Below, piece by piece: positions 7,807 through 16,404 of a DNA stretch of 64,000 bases. A program made the position numbers and the translations under genes. Source of the DNA: PWQG01 sp050486205 (GTDB taxonomy: Bacteria; Pseudomonadota; Gammaproteobacteria; Pseudomonadales; Pseudohongiellaceae). Position 1 is the stretch's first letter, and each line of letters begins with the position of its first letter. The stretch is from NCBI GenBank assembly GCA_050486205.1, contig JBJHCW010000008.1, positions 62,001 to 126,000 of the forward strand, read 5' to 3'. The notes under the pieces are model-generated. The model ran no database searches. It was not told the DNA's origin and saw only the letters and a program-made list of their open reading frames with translations.

Positions 7807-9503
7807 GCAAACAAGAACAATCCCCCGGTCAAGCCGAGCTGGCGCAGGCGTTGAAAGCTGTGCGCGTCTATTTCATACACGCCGGCTTTTACAGCGCTGC
7901 TGTCAATCTGCTGATGCTGGTGCCCATTATCTACATGTTGCAGGTTTACGATCGGGTGATCACCAGCGGTAGCCTGTCGACACTGGGCATGCTGACCCTG
8001 TTGATGGTTTTTCTGCTCTGTGCCATGGGTGTGTTTGAGTGGGTTCGCTCCACGATACTGATCAGCGCCAGCAATCGGATTGAAAAGGGGCTCAGCGATC
8101 GTGTATTCAACGCCACTTTCAAGCGCGCTCTTCTGTCCGGTGGAATGAACAGCAACTCCCAACCGATCAGTGATCTGTCCAGCCTGCGTCAGTTCCTCAC
8201 GGGCAACGGCGTGTTCGCTTTCTTCGACGCACCCTGGTTCCCGATCTATCTGGCAATCATGTTCATGTTCCACCCCTGGTTCGGCATCGTGGCGATTGTG
8301 GCTGGCATCGTGATGGTTGTGCTTGCCGTGATCAACGAAACCGTGACGACAAAAAAATTGCAGAATGCCAACGAGGAAGCCAACTGGGTCAACAACCAGG
8401 TCAACAACAGTCTGCGCAATTCCGAAGTCATTGGCGCCATGGGCATGATCAACAATATCCGCAAGCGCCAGCAAGGCAAAGCCGATCGGGTGATGATTCT
8501 GCAGACAGAAGCGAGCCAGGCAGCCGGCAAATTGACCAGTGTAAGCAAGACCTTTCGCGTCACCACTCAGTCCCTGATTCTGGGATTGGGTGCGTACCTG
8601 GCCGTGATGCAGGAAATTTCGCCGGGCATGATGATTGCTGGCTCGCTGTTGCTTGCCAGGGCGCTGGCGCCTATCGATTTGCTGGTAGGTTCATGGAAAG
8701 GATTTTCAGTTGCCCGAGCGCAGTACGATCGACTGGCCAGGTTGCTGGAGAACATTCCACCGGATGCTGTCAGAATGCGTCTGCCCGCACCCACAGGTAA
8801 ATTGCAGGCCGAGCAGTTGGTAGTGGCACCACCGGGCTCGCGGACGCCGTCTGTGCGGGGCGTGAATTTCCAACTTGAACCTGGTGAGGCGCTTGGCATT
8901 GTCGGACCCAGCGGTTCGGGCAAATCGAGTCTGGCACGGGCGCTTCTTGGCTTATGGCAGGCCGCTGGCGGATCCGTGCGCCTGGACGGTGCTGATATCG
9001 CAGAATGGGATCGCGAACAACTCGGTCCTTATGTGGGTTACCTGCCACAGGACATTGAGCTGTTTGATGGCACAATTGCCGAGAACATCTGTCGCTTTGA
9101 AAAGCCCAATAGCGACAGGATCGTGGAAGCCGCCAAACTGGCCGGTGTTCACGACATGATCCTGCGCTTTCCCGAGGGCTATGATACCGTCATTGGCAAT
9201 AGCGGTGGCGCCCTGTCGGGCGGCCAGCGACAACGCATCGGGCTGGCCCGCGCACTATATGGCAAGCCCTGCCTGGTGGTACTTGACGAACCAAACTCCA
9301 ACCTTGATGACCAGGGTGAAAGGGAGCTGGTAGAGGCGCTGAAGCGACTCACCGCACAGGGCACTACCGTGGTACTGATCACCCACCGGATGATGATCTT
9401 GAATTGTGTTCACAAAATTCTGGTTCTTAAAGATGGTGTTCCCGTGAAGATGGGCAGCCGTGAGCAAGTGCTGGCGGAGCTAAGCGGTCAGGCGGGCCGG
9501 TAA
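7803..9503 (+). CDS. Type I secretion ABC transporter (permease/ATPase)
   Basis: The ATG at 7803 gives 566 residues, the usual length of the PrtD/RsaD group; upstream in-frame codons back to a GTG at 7662 lack family features. Residues 1-320 form the ABC membrane domain, starting near AVNLLMLVPIIYMLQVYDRV. The nucleotide-binding domain carries Walker A (GPSGSGKSS), signature LSGGQRQR and Walker B (LVVLDEP). There is no N-terminal C39 peptidase or C39-like domain, as in protease, lipase and S-layer exporters. It is the inner-membrane engine of the exporter formed with the next two genes. The likely client is the RTX/S-layer-like protein at 1-1533 (inference). Confidence 0.92.
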   Translation: MSKQEQSPGQAELAQALKAVRVYFIHAGFYSAAVNLLMLVPIIYMLQVYDRVITSGSLSTLGMLTLLMVFLLCAMGVFEWVRSTILISASNRIEKGLSDRVFNATFKRALLSGGMNSNSQPISDLSSLRQFLTGNGVFAFFDAPWFPIYLAIMFMFHPWFGIVAIVAGIVMVVLAVINETVTTKKLQNANEEANWVNNQVNNSLRNSEVIGAMGMINNIRKRQQGKADRVMILQTEASQAAGKLTSVSKTFRVTTQSLILGLGAYLAVMQEISPGMMIAGSLLLARALAPIDLLVGSWKGFSVARAQYDRLARLLENIPPDAVRMRLPAPTGKLQAEQLVVAPPGSRTPSVRGVNFQLEPGEALGIVGPSGSGKSSLARALLGLWQAAGGSVRLDGADIAEWDREQLGPYVGYLPQDIELFDGTIAENICRFEKPNSDRIVEAAKLAGVHDMILRFPEGYDTVIGNSGGALSGGQRQRIGLARALYGKPCLVVLDEPNSNLDDQGERELVEALKRLTAQGTTVVLITHRMMILNCVHKILVLKDGVPVKMGSREQVLAELSGQAGR

Positions 9504-9558
9504 TCGGGCAGCCGGCTGATGAAATTGATGCACATGAATCTGAATAGAGATCGAGGCC

Positions 9559-10884
9559 GTGAAAGACATACCAGAAACTGAAGATCAATCACTGAACAGA
9601 ACCCTGTCCGCAGGGTTTGTCAGCGCCAAACGCACTGGCCTCATCATTGCCTTTCTGGTATTCGGTGTGTTTGGTGTCTGGGCCACTACTGCGCCCATCG
9701 AAGGTGCCTCACACGCCCAGGGCACAGTCGTTGTGCGCTCCCACAAAAAGGTTGTACAACATCTGGAAGGTGGCATCATCGGAGAGATCCTGGTGGAGAA
9801 CGGCGACTATGTGCGCGCCGGCGACCCGATTGTCTTGCTGGATGGTACTCAGTCCCAGGCGCAGCTGGAGATCGCCAGTGCCCAGCTCATTGCAAACAAG
9901 GCACTTGAAGCAAGGCTGGTGGCTGAGCGGGACAACCTTGATGCGATTGATTTTCCGCCAGCATTGCGGCTGATTGACGCTGGTGCCGCTGTCGAGATGC
10001 AATCCCAGACTCGTATTTTCGAGGCCCGCCTTGACGCACGGACCGGGCGCACGGCGATGCTGGAGCAACGCATAGAACAGCTGGAGTCCCGTCTTTCCGG
10101 ACTGCGTGCCATGCTGGAAAGCAAAGAGGATCTTGTGGTCTCTTACCGGGAGGAGCTGGACGAGGTCAGGGCCCTTTTGTCCGACGGCTTTTCGGACACC
10201 ACGCGGCTGCGTTCAGTCGAGCGCAACTACGCCACACTCAGAGGAGAAGTGGCCGAACTGATATCGAATATTGCATCAACTGAAATGCAGATCAGTGAAA
10301 CACGTATGGAGATCATTCAGAACCGGCGCGAATTCCAGTCTGAAGTGGTCAGTCAACTGGGCGAAACACAAAGCCGGATCAAGGACCTTCAGGAACAACG
10401 CGGTGCACTGCAGGACGTGGTCACCCGAAAGGTGGTGCGCGCACCGGACTCCGGTGTAATCAATGGCATGGAAATACACACCATTGGTGGCGTCATAGCG
10501 CCAGGTGCAACTATAGCGGAAATTGTTCCCGAAGGTGACGAGCTGATCATCGAGGCACGGGTATCTCCGATTGACATCGATCGAGTGGCTGTCGGGCAGC
10601 AAGCATCTGTCAGATTCTCTGCTTTCAGCGCCCAGACCACACCGACCGTTTCCGGCAACGTGATACATGTTTCCGCAGACGCCATATTCGACCAGCAAAC
10701 GGGCAACTCCTATTTCATGACACGTATCGGTGTTGAAGAATCCGAACTGGCAGCCCTGGGCGAGCTCGTGCTGGTACCGGGCATGCCAGCCGAGGTGTTC
10801 ATCTCCTCCGGAGCCCGGACGCTGATGCAGTATTTGCTGAAACCCATAACCGGTGCGATGGCGCGCAGTTTCATTGAAGATTGA
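9559..10884 (+). CDS. HlyD-family type I secretion membrane fusion protein
   Basis: The 441-residue protein starts at GTG 9559, 55 bases after the ABC gene. It has one N-terminal membrane helix (about 29-48) and a lipoyl-like half motif (VVQHLEGGIIGEILVENGDYV). A long alpha-helical hairpin spans about residues 110-290. The second half motif and beta-barrel follow (VVRAPDSGVINGMEIHTIGG), ending in the conserved C-terminal region near VFISSGARTLMQYLLKP. It bridges the inner-membrane ABC protein and the TolC-type channel across the periplasm. Confidence 0.93.
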   Translation: MKDIPETEDQSLNRTLSAGFVSAKRTGLIIAFLVFGVFGVWATTAPIEGASHAQGTVVVRSHKKVVQHLEGGIIGEILVENGDYVRAGDPIVLLDGTQSQAQLEIASAQLIANKALEARLVAERDNLDAIDFPPALRLIDAGAAVEMQSQTRIFEARLDARTGRTAMLEQRIEQLESRLSGLRAMLESKEDLVVSYREELDEVRALLSDGFSDTTRLRSVERNYATLRGEVAELISNIASTEMQISETRMEIIQNRREFQSEVVSQLGETQSRIKDLQEQRGALQDVVTRKVVRAPDSGVINGMEIHTIGGVIAPGATIAEIVPEGDELIIEARVSPIDIDRVAVGQQASVRFSAFSAQTTPTVSGNVIHVSADAIFDQQTGNSYFMTRIGVEESELAALGELVLVPGMPAEVFISSGARTLMQYLLKPITGAMARSFIED

Positions 10885-10888
10885 TTGT

Positions 10889-12298
10889 ATGACGCGTGAT
10901 TACCCAAACAAGCTGAAATTGGCGACCCTGTTCCTGACGTGGTTTGCGGGCTTTGTGCTGGCATGGCCCATGCTCTCAGGCGTGGCCAATGCACAGACAG
11001 GTATGGGCGCTTCAACGGCGACTGAAGAGACAGGCCGCACACTGGAAGATTTCTTTACTGCCTCCCTGGAGTACAGTCCGCGCCTGCAGATTGCCGAGGA
11101 CCGCATGAATATCGGCGAGGCTCGCCGGCGCGGTGCCACCGGCCAGCTGCTGCCCCAGGCAAGCGCAACTGCCAGCCTGTCGGACAACCGTCAGGACCGG
11201 ACCGGGGCTGACATTGTCACCTATCGCGGCGAACGTTATGCCCTGCAGCTGCGACAGGTGCTGTTTGACTGGCAGGCGTTCAACCGACGCAGGCAGGCCG
11301 CCGCGGTAGAGAATCAGTACGAAGCCGAGTATTACGACGAACTGGCAACGGTGTTTGCCATTGTGGCCGAGGCCTACTTCAATGTCCTGCAGGCCGAGGA
11401 CGCGCTGGCATCCAATCAATCCGAGTTGCAGGCGATACGCCAACAGGAAGAACAGGTTCAGCGCCTGTATGCCCTGCGCACAGTGCAGGTGACTGATGTT
11501 TACGATATCCAGGCTCGCGTGGCGGCGCTGGAAGCCGAGCGCGTCAACCTGCAAGCCGAGGTATCACTGGCGCGTGAGACGCTGCGCTCTGAAACCGGTC
11601 TGAGTGCCGGGCAGCTGTATGTGCTGACAGAGGATGCCGTGATGCCACCGCTGGAAGGCAATCTGGAGTCCTGGGTTGAGCAGGCGCGGTTATCCAGCCA
11701 CCGCATCAGTGCTCGGGAGTTTGCCGTGGAAGCGGCGGACCGCCGGGTATCGGAAAGCCGTGGTGCCTACATGCCACGGGTCAGCCTGATCATGCAGCAA
11801 CAACGCTCCACCCTGGGTTTTGACAACGAGCCGATGCGACGCACCGACACCGGTTATGTGGGCATAGACGTGACCATGCCACTGTACGCCGGCGGCAGCA
11901 ACCGCGCCGCTGTCAGCGAAGCCGCAAGCATGCACAGCATTGCACAGAGCGAACTGCGGCAGATTCGGCTGGAAGTGATTGATCGCGTCCGCATGCTTTA
12001 CCTTCGCATGCAAGCCAATGCCCAGCGAATTGAGGCTGCCGAGAAGATGGTCGAATCCCTGACCCTGTCAGCCACCTCACGCCAGCGCGGTTTTGAGCTT
12101 GGCAACGTTACCAGTGCGGATCTGCTGGACGCCCTGCACAACCAGTTCCGCGCTGAACGGGATCTGCAGTCCCTGCGCTACGAACACATCAAGCTGGGCC
12201 TGTTGCTGCGTCAGTCGGCCGGCACACTGAGTGCCGAGGACATGCTGGACGTGAGCAGCTGGCTGCAACCGGCGCCGGTCACACCTGCCAACAACTGA
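10889..12298 (+). CDS. TolC-family outer-membrane channel of type I secretion
   Basis: The ATG at 10889 is 4 bases after the HlyD stop and gives 469 residues; an in-frame ATG 36 bases upstream overlaps HlyD and is less likely. A signal peptide (LATLFLTWFAGFVLAWPML) is followed by two outer-membrane-efflux repeats of long helices, e.g. SPRLQIAEDRMNIGEARRRG and later ARLSSHRISAREFAVEAADR. The length fits TolC/AprF/RsaF. It completes the three-part exporter and is probably co-transcribed with the two preceding genes. No terminator is evident before the convergent PIG-L gene. Confidence 0.93.
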   Translation: MTRDYPNKLKLATLFLTWFAGFVLAWPMLSGVANAQTGMGASTATEETGRTLEDFFTASLEYSPRLQIAEDRMNIGEARRRGATGQLLPQASATASLSDNRQDRTGADIVTYRGERYALQLRQVLFDWQAFNRRRQAAAVENQYEAEYYDELATVFAIVAEAYFNVLQAEDALASNQSELQAIRQQEEQVQRLYALRTVQVTDVYDIQARVAALEAERVNLQAEVSLARETLRSETGLSAGQLYVLTEDAVMPPLEGNLESWVEQARLSSHRISAREFAVEAADRRVSESRGAYMPRVSLIMQQQRSTLGFDNEPMRRTDTGYVGIDVTMPLYAGGSNRAAVSEAASMHSIAQSELRQIRLEVIDRVRMLYLRMQANAQRIEAAEKMVESLTLSATSRQRGFELGNVTSADLLDALHNQFRAERDLQSLRYEHIKLGLLLRQSAGTLSAEDMLDVSSWLQPAPVTPANN

Positions 12299-12316
12299 AT
12301 GCTTTCCTGCAACGCT

Positions 12317-13051
12317 CTACCAGTACTTCGCCAGCGCTGCCTCGGTGGCGGCGCGCAGACTGCCCTGCAATTCCTCCCCGGTAAACTGATAGAACGACTC
12401 GGCGTGTCTCACTGCCGCGGGCAGGCTGAAGGTGCGCGCCACATTCAGTGACTCGATCAGGTTGGGGTAGGCATTGAGCTCATTCTGACTGGCGTAGATG
12501 GCCATGGCGTCGCGTTTGGCCGGCATTTCCGCGCTGATGTCGATCAGGCGGTTACAGGGGCTTTGCACACTGATGTCATAACTGTAGACCGCCGGTCGCC
12601 CGGTCGGCTGCATTGCCTTCACACCGGCCCAGACCACCTGTGCGGTCATGCGATGATCGGGATGTGGCTCCAGCGGGCCGGGGAAAAACACCGAGGCGGC
12701 GCCGGTGTGCCCAATAATGTCAGCGACCCGATCGATGAGCCTGGCATGGCACTGCAGGCCCCGGTCAGGTTCCTGCCACAGATGCAGGGAATTGACCCCC
12801 AGCAGCTTCGTTGCCTGTTCAACCTCGCGGCGCCGCGTGGCAACCACGTCCGCCGTGTCGGCGTCCCCGGCCTTGCCCAGGGCGCCATCGGTAAGCACCA
12901 CCACATGGGTAGTGATGCCGGCAGCGGCAGCACGCAGCAGGGCGCCGCCCATGCCAAAGGTCTCATCATCGGCATGTGGGGCAAAAACCAGCCAGGGGCC
13001 CGGGGGCAGGTCCGCGGTCTGGTAGGGAATCAGTACGTGTTCAGCGTTCAT
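12317..13051 (-). CDS. PIG-L/LmbE-family deacetylase
   Basis: The 244-residue protein carries the zinc motif PHADDE (residues about 25-30) and a downstream HPDH. Both are diagnostic of the family, which removes N-acetyl groups from GlcNAc-containing sugars or conjugates. There is no signal peptide, so it acts in the cytoplasm. It is divergent from the wzm/wzt polysaccharide exporter (122 bases between starts). A role in modifying a surface glycan or its precursor is likely but not proven; substrates vary widely in this family. Confidence 0.85.
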   Translation of the reverse strand: MNAEHVLIPYQTADLPPGPWLVFAPHADDETFGMGGALLRAAAAGITTHVVVLTDGALGKAGDADTADVVATRRREVEQATKLLGVNSLHLWQEPDRGLQCHARLIDRVADIIGHTGAASVFFPGPLEPHPDHRMTAQVVWAGVKAMQPTGRPAVYSYDISVQSPCNRLIDISAEMPAKRDAMAIYASQNELNAYPNLIESLNVARTFSLPAAVRHAESFYQFTGEELQGSLRAATEAALAKYW

Positions 13052-13172
13052 GACCCGGCATTTTAGGCGAATTGCGCGAGAAATATCAGGATATTTGTGG
13101 TTAAATCCGCTTCCTACGCTTACGCGGCATCACGGTGCCACAAGTGCCAATCACAGTGAACGGACGCAATTT

Positions 13173-13973
13173 ATGTTAGCGCTGGTCGGGCGTTGGATGA
13201 CAACGCCGCTGCGGCATTTCCGCCTTTTCCACCACTTCACACGCCAGGAGTTCAATGGCCAGTTCGCCGGCTCGCTGGGCGGCTTTGTCTGGCTGTTTGT
13301 CACCCCGGTGGTGAATATCATCATCTACTCCTTTGTGTTCAGCGTGGTGTTCCGGGCGCCCATGCCGGAGAACTTCGGTGAGGTGTCCTTTGTCATCTAC
13401 CTGATGATCGCTTATCTGCCCTGGTTTGCCTTTGCCGATGCGGTAGGCAAGTCCCCGGGCATGCTGCTGGAAAAAGCGCCGCTGATCACAAAAGTCATGT
13501 TCCCGGTGCAGATCATTCCCATGGTGGGCACCCTGGTGCCGTACCTGGTGCACGGCATAGCCATTTTTGTGTTCCTGCTCTACCTGGCCACTCGCGGTTA
13601 TTTCTCCTTCATGTGGTTCTGGATGCCGCTGGCGCTGTTTCTGCAGTTCCTGTTCACCATGGGGCTGGTGGCCATACTCTCGGCGCTGTGTGTGTTCCTG
13701 CGCGATATCCAGCAGATGGTGGCGCTGCTGCTCACGGCCTGGTTCTTCCTGACCCCCATCATCTACCCGTTGAGCCTGATTCCCGAGGCTTACCAGCCGC
13801 TGATGATGCTCAACCCCATGTTTCACTTTGTGCAGTTCTACCGTGAGCTGGTGCTGCTGGGTGAATTTTCCATGCAAAGCTTCCAGGTGATGGTGCCGGT
13901 TTCCCTGCTGTCCTTCCTGTTCGGGGGCTGGCTGTTCATGCGCATCCGTCACGCCTTCGGAGATGTGTTATGA
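13173..13973 (+). CDS. wzm: Wzm-type ABC-2 polysaccharide export permease
   Basis: The chosen ATG at 13173 gives 266 residues, normal for Wzm; an ATG at 13050 would add 41 residues with no family features. It begins with an amphipathic region (HFTRQEFNGQFAGSLGG), typical of ABC-2 O-antigen and teichoic acid permeases. About six membrane helices follow. The ATPase gene overlaps its stop by 4 bases. Together they would flip a complete undecaprenyl-linked glycan across the inner membrane. A surface-glycan exporter near a secreted S-layer-like protein recalls Caulobacter, where O-polysaccharide anchors the S-layer (analogy). Confidence 0.88.
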   Translation: MLALVGRWMTTPLRHFRLFHHFTRQEFNGQFAGSLGGFVWLFVTPVVNIIIYSFVFSVVFRAPMPENFGEVSFVIYLMIAYLPWFAFADAVGKSPGMLLEKAPLITKVMFPVQIIPMVGTLVPYLVHGIAIFVFLLYLATRGYFSFMWFWMPLALFLQFLFTMGLVAILSALCVFLRDIQQMVALLLTAWFFLTPIIYPLSLIPEAYQPLMMLNPMFHFVQFYRELVLLGEFSMQSFQVMVPVSLLSFLFGGWLFMRIRHAFGDVL

Positions 13974-15169
13974 ACAGTATCCAGGTCAGCGGTGTGCACA
14001 AGGATTTCCGCATCTATGAACGGCCACAGGACCGGCTGCTGGAGCTGCTGACGCGGCGCCCGCGCCACCGCCAGTTCCATGTACTGCAGGACATCAACTT
14101 CAGTGTGCCCGAAGGCCAGAGCCTGGGCATCATCGGCGACAATGGTGCCGGGAAGTCGACTTTGCTGAAACTGCTGGTGGGCACACTGCAACCCACTGGC
14201 GGCTCGATTGACATCCGTGGCCAGGTGGCCGCACTGCTGGAGCTGGGCGCGGGGTTTCATCCCGAATTCAGCGGCCGCAAGAACATCTACCTCAATGCTT
14301 CACTGCTGGGTGTGCCTGACGACGATATCGAGAAACTGGAAGCGGACATCATTGAGTTTTCCGAGCTGCAGGACTTCATCGATCAGCCGGTGAAAACCTA
14401 TTCATCGGGCATGTATGTGCGCCTGGCCTTTTCCATCGCCACCCTGGTGCGGCCGGATGTGCTGGTGATTGATGAAGCGCTGTCCGTTGGTGACATTGCG
14501 TTCCAGAAAAAATGTGTCAAGCGCATGAACGAATTCCGCGCCGCCAACAAGACCATGGTGTTCTGCAGTCACTCCATGTATCACGTGCAGGAACTGTGTG
14601 ACCAGGCCATCTGGCTGGAAAAGGGAAAAATCCGGGAAATCGGTAAAAGTGAAGAAGTGGTGGCGCACTACGAAAACTACTGCAACGGCGTGCGCTCCTA
14701 CACGCGGGAAGCAGCCGAGGTGGCGCAGGCGGAAACCCACGGTTCGCAGAAGGACTGCCGCATCCTGTCCACGCTTGTGCGCTCGCTGGACGGCGAGGAA
14801 ATCACGGAAATTGAACCCCTGCAGGACATCATCCTGGAAACCACGGTAGAAGTGATGAAGGATGACACCCGCTGCTATTTCGGGTTTGCCTTCATGCAGA
14901 ACCTGGAAGAGGTGATGTCCAGTTATCTGGCCATTGACCGGCCGGAAGTGGAATCCGGGCCGTTCAAGGCCGGTGAGGTGATTACCGTGCAGGTACACGT
15001 GGAAGCGGTGGCCACACGCGTGGGCGCCTTCCACGTACTGGGCGGCCTGGCCGATGAAAGTGGCCTGCTGTGGTATGACACCCGCCTGAGCAAGGAAGTG
15101 CGGGTCAAACCCAACAAGGGCGTTGGGCCACTGCGCATGCGTTCACACTGGACAGTGACCCGTAACTGA
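13970..15169 (+). CDS. wzt: Wzt-type ABC-2 polysaccharide export ATPase with C-terminal glycan-binding domain
   Basis: The 399-residue protein has an ABC domain (about 1-240) with Walker A (GDNGAGKSTLLKLL), the Wzt-type LGAGFHPEFSGRKNIYLN, signature YSSGMYVRLAFSIA and Walker B (VLVIDEAL). A C-terminal beta domain of about 140 residues follows, matching the Wzt C-terminal domain that recognises the modified end of the O-polysaccharide. It is translationally coupled to wzm. The extra domain suggests that the glycan is capped or otherwise marked before export. Confidence 0.9.
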   Translation: MNSIQVSGVHKDFRIYERPQDRLLELLTRRPRHRQFHVLQDINFSVPEGQSLGIIGDNGAGKSTLLKLLVGTLQPTGGSIDIRGQVAALLELGAGFHPEFSGRKNIYLNASLLGVPDDDIEKLEADIIEFSELQDFIDQPVKTYSSGMYVRLAFSIATLVRPDVLVIDEALSVGDIAFQKKCVKRMNEFRAANKTMVFCSHSMYHVQELCDQAIWLEKGKIREIGKSEEVVAHYENYCNGVRSYTREAAEVAQAETHGSQKDCRILSTLVRSLDGEEITEIEPLQDIILETTVEVMKDDTRCYFGFAFMQNLEEVMSSYLAIDRPEVESGPFKAGEVITVQVHVEAVATRVGAFHVLGGLADESGLLWYDTRLSKEVRVKPNKGVGPLRMRSHWTVTRN

Positions 15170-15198
15170 GTCCGCTTCCAACGAAGCAGCAGCAACGC

Positions 15199-15218
15199 AG
15201 GTAGTTTTTCTACCGGCG
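15199..15218. terminator. Short hairpin between convergent wzt and lipoprotein genes
   Basis: GGTAG-TTTTT-CTACC forms a 5-bp hairpin with partial extension by flanking CGC/GCG. It overlaps the lipoprotein stop codon. It may act weakly in both directions, but there is no good T-tract after the stem. Confidence 0.25.
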
Positions 15219-15563
15219 TTCGACCCAGTAGTCTGTCACCACCCCATCACGAATTTCCAGCGCCAGTGTTTCGGTGCTGTCGCGCTCCACATTCACACGG
15301 AACAGCAGGAACAGGCCTACCCGCGACTCGGTTGTGCTGCGGTTGCGATAACGCCAGACCTCGGTGCCGTCCTCGTAACTGCTGACCCGATCGGCCGGGC
15401 CAAAGCTGCGACTGATCCAGTCGGCACTGGTGCGACCAATCTCGATACGATCCACTTCCTGGTTGCTCCAGACCTGACTGCCACTGCGCTGCTTTGAATC
15501 CACCACAAAAAGACAGCCCGTCATCAGCACACTCAATGCGGCCACTGCCAATAACTTGATCAT
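15210..15563 (-). CDS. Small SmpA/BamE-like lipoprotein
   Basis: GGAGG lies 8 bases before the ATG at 15563, which selects this start over an ATG 18 bases upstream. The 117-residue product begins with a lipoprotein signal ending in LMTGC, so it is probably an outer-membrane lipoprotein. The mature part (IGRTSADWISRSFGPADRVS, then a tryptophan-containing strand WRYRNRS) resembles the small alpha/beta fold of SmpA/OmlA (BamE)-type lipoproteins. Function is unknown. It converges on wzt with a 40-base gap. Confidence 0.6.
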   Translation of the reverse strand: MIKLLAVAALSVLMTGCLFVVDSKQRSGSQVWSNQEVDRIEIGRTSADWISRSFGPADRVSSYEDGTEVWRYRNRSTTESRVGLFLLFRVNVERDSTETLALEIRDGVVTDYWVERR

Positions 15564-15746
15564 TCCTGCATCCTCCGTCATCTCTCATGAGTCACCCTGC
15601 GGGTGATGTTTTTGTTTATCCGGGCAATACGGAGCAGGAAGCGTGCCAGCATGCCTTGCTGGGCACATACTGTTGTTTTAATGGGATTTTATTTCGGGGG
15701 AAGCAATTTGTTACAACCGGCGTTGGTGGATATCACCAGATGTTGG

Positions 15747-16067
15747 TCAAATCCCGGTCAACAGGAGATCAACGGCCGACAGGATTCTTGTTCGCTCTGC
15801 CACAAGCGACCCGGCGGGCTTTCGAAGTTGCGACACTGATATCGCCGTCAGTTGATAGGCAAGCAGCACGTAACGCTGATCGTCCACAGATACTATCGGG
15901 CAAAGATCTCCCGGGTGTTGTTGGTCATCCTCATTCTTTGCCGGCGTGAGCGGAATGACCACTCGTGTCGTCAGATCAGCGACGAGGTCGTGCTGTACAT
16001 CCACAAAATAAGGATAGATGCTGTTCGTGCGGGTATCGCTATTGGCATAAACATCAAACTGGCTCAT
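15747..16067 (-). CDS. ccdB: CcdB-family toxin (DNA gyrase poison)
   Basis: The 106-residue protein matches the CcdB pattern along its length: MSQFDVYANS, YPYFVDVQHDL, TRVVIPLTP, CPIVSVDDQRYVLLAYQLTAI and a C-terminal LLLTGI. The ending resembles the chromosomal Vibrio CcdB type rather than F-plasmid CcdB, which ends in a Trp-Gly-Ile that poisons GyrA. Its start overlaps the ccdA stop by one base. It appears full length with no disrupting stop. CcdB traps gyrase on DNA when not neutralised by CcdA. Confidence 0.92.
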   Translation of the reverse strand: MSQFDVYANSDTRTNSIYPYFVDVQHDLVADLTTRVVIPLTPAKNEDDQQHPGDLCPIVSVDDQRYVLLAYQLTAISVSQLRKPAGSLVAERTRILSAVDLLLTGI

Positions 16068-16309
16068 CAGAACGTCCTGTGGTGATCGGAAAACAGTCCA
16101 TGTTCTTCAACAAAGGCATTGGTGCTTTTTATAGCACCGCCGTTGTTTTCCAGCCATTCCTTGCGTTTTGCCTCGCGCACTTCAGCCTCAAGCGCTCGCT
16201 CCAGCGTGGCCGACAGATTGATCTTCAGGCGACGTGCCTCCTGCAATAATTGTGCATTGATAGTGACGTTGGTCGGTTTGCGTCGGGAACCGGTTTCGGT
16301 TTGCTTCAT
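16067..16309 (-). CDS. ccdA: CcdA-family antitoxin
   Basis: The 80-residue protein has an N-terminal ribbon-helix-helix (RRKPTNVTINAQLLQEARRLKINLSATLERAL with its tail given by positions 11-42). A disordered CcdB-binding tail follows (KEWLENNGGAIKSTNAFVEEHG). This is the standard CcdA layout: DNA binding and autorepression at the front, toxin neutralisation at the back. It precedes ccdB with a one-base overlap. The A+T-rich upstream region (16320-16390) likely holds the autoregulated promoter, but I could not assign boxes confidently. The module sits between a lipoprotein gene and the type II secretion operon. Confidence 0.92.
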   Translation of the reverse strand: MKQTETGSRRKPTNVTINAQLLQEARRLKINLSATLERALEAEVREAKRKEWLENNGGAIKSTNAFVEEHGLFSDHHRTF

Positions 16310-16404
16310 GATTTGATCCTCTTCGCTGATCGCGTAAACACTATGCTTTAGCTATCAACATATATCACAAATATGATCTATGCGCATATAAGTGCAGTCC
16401 TGTA

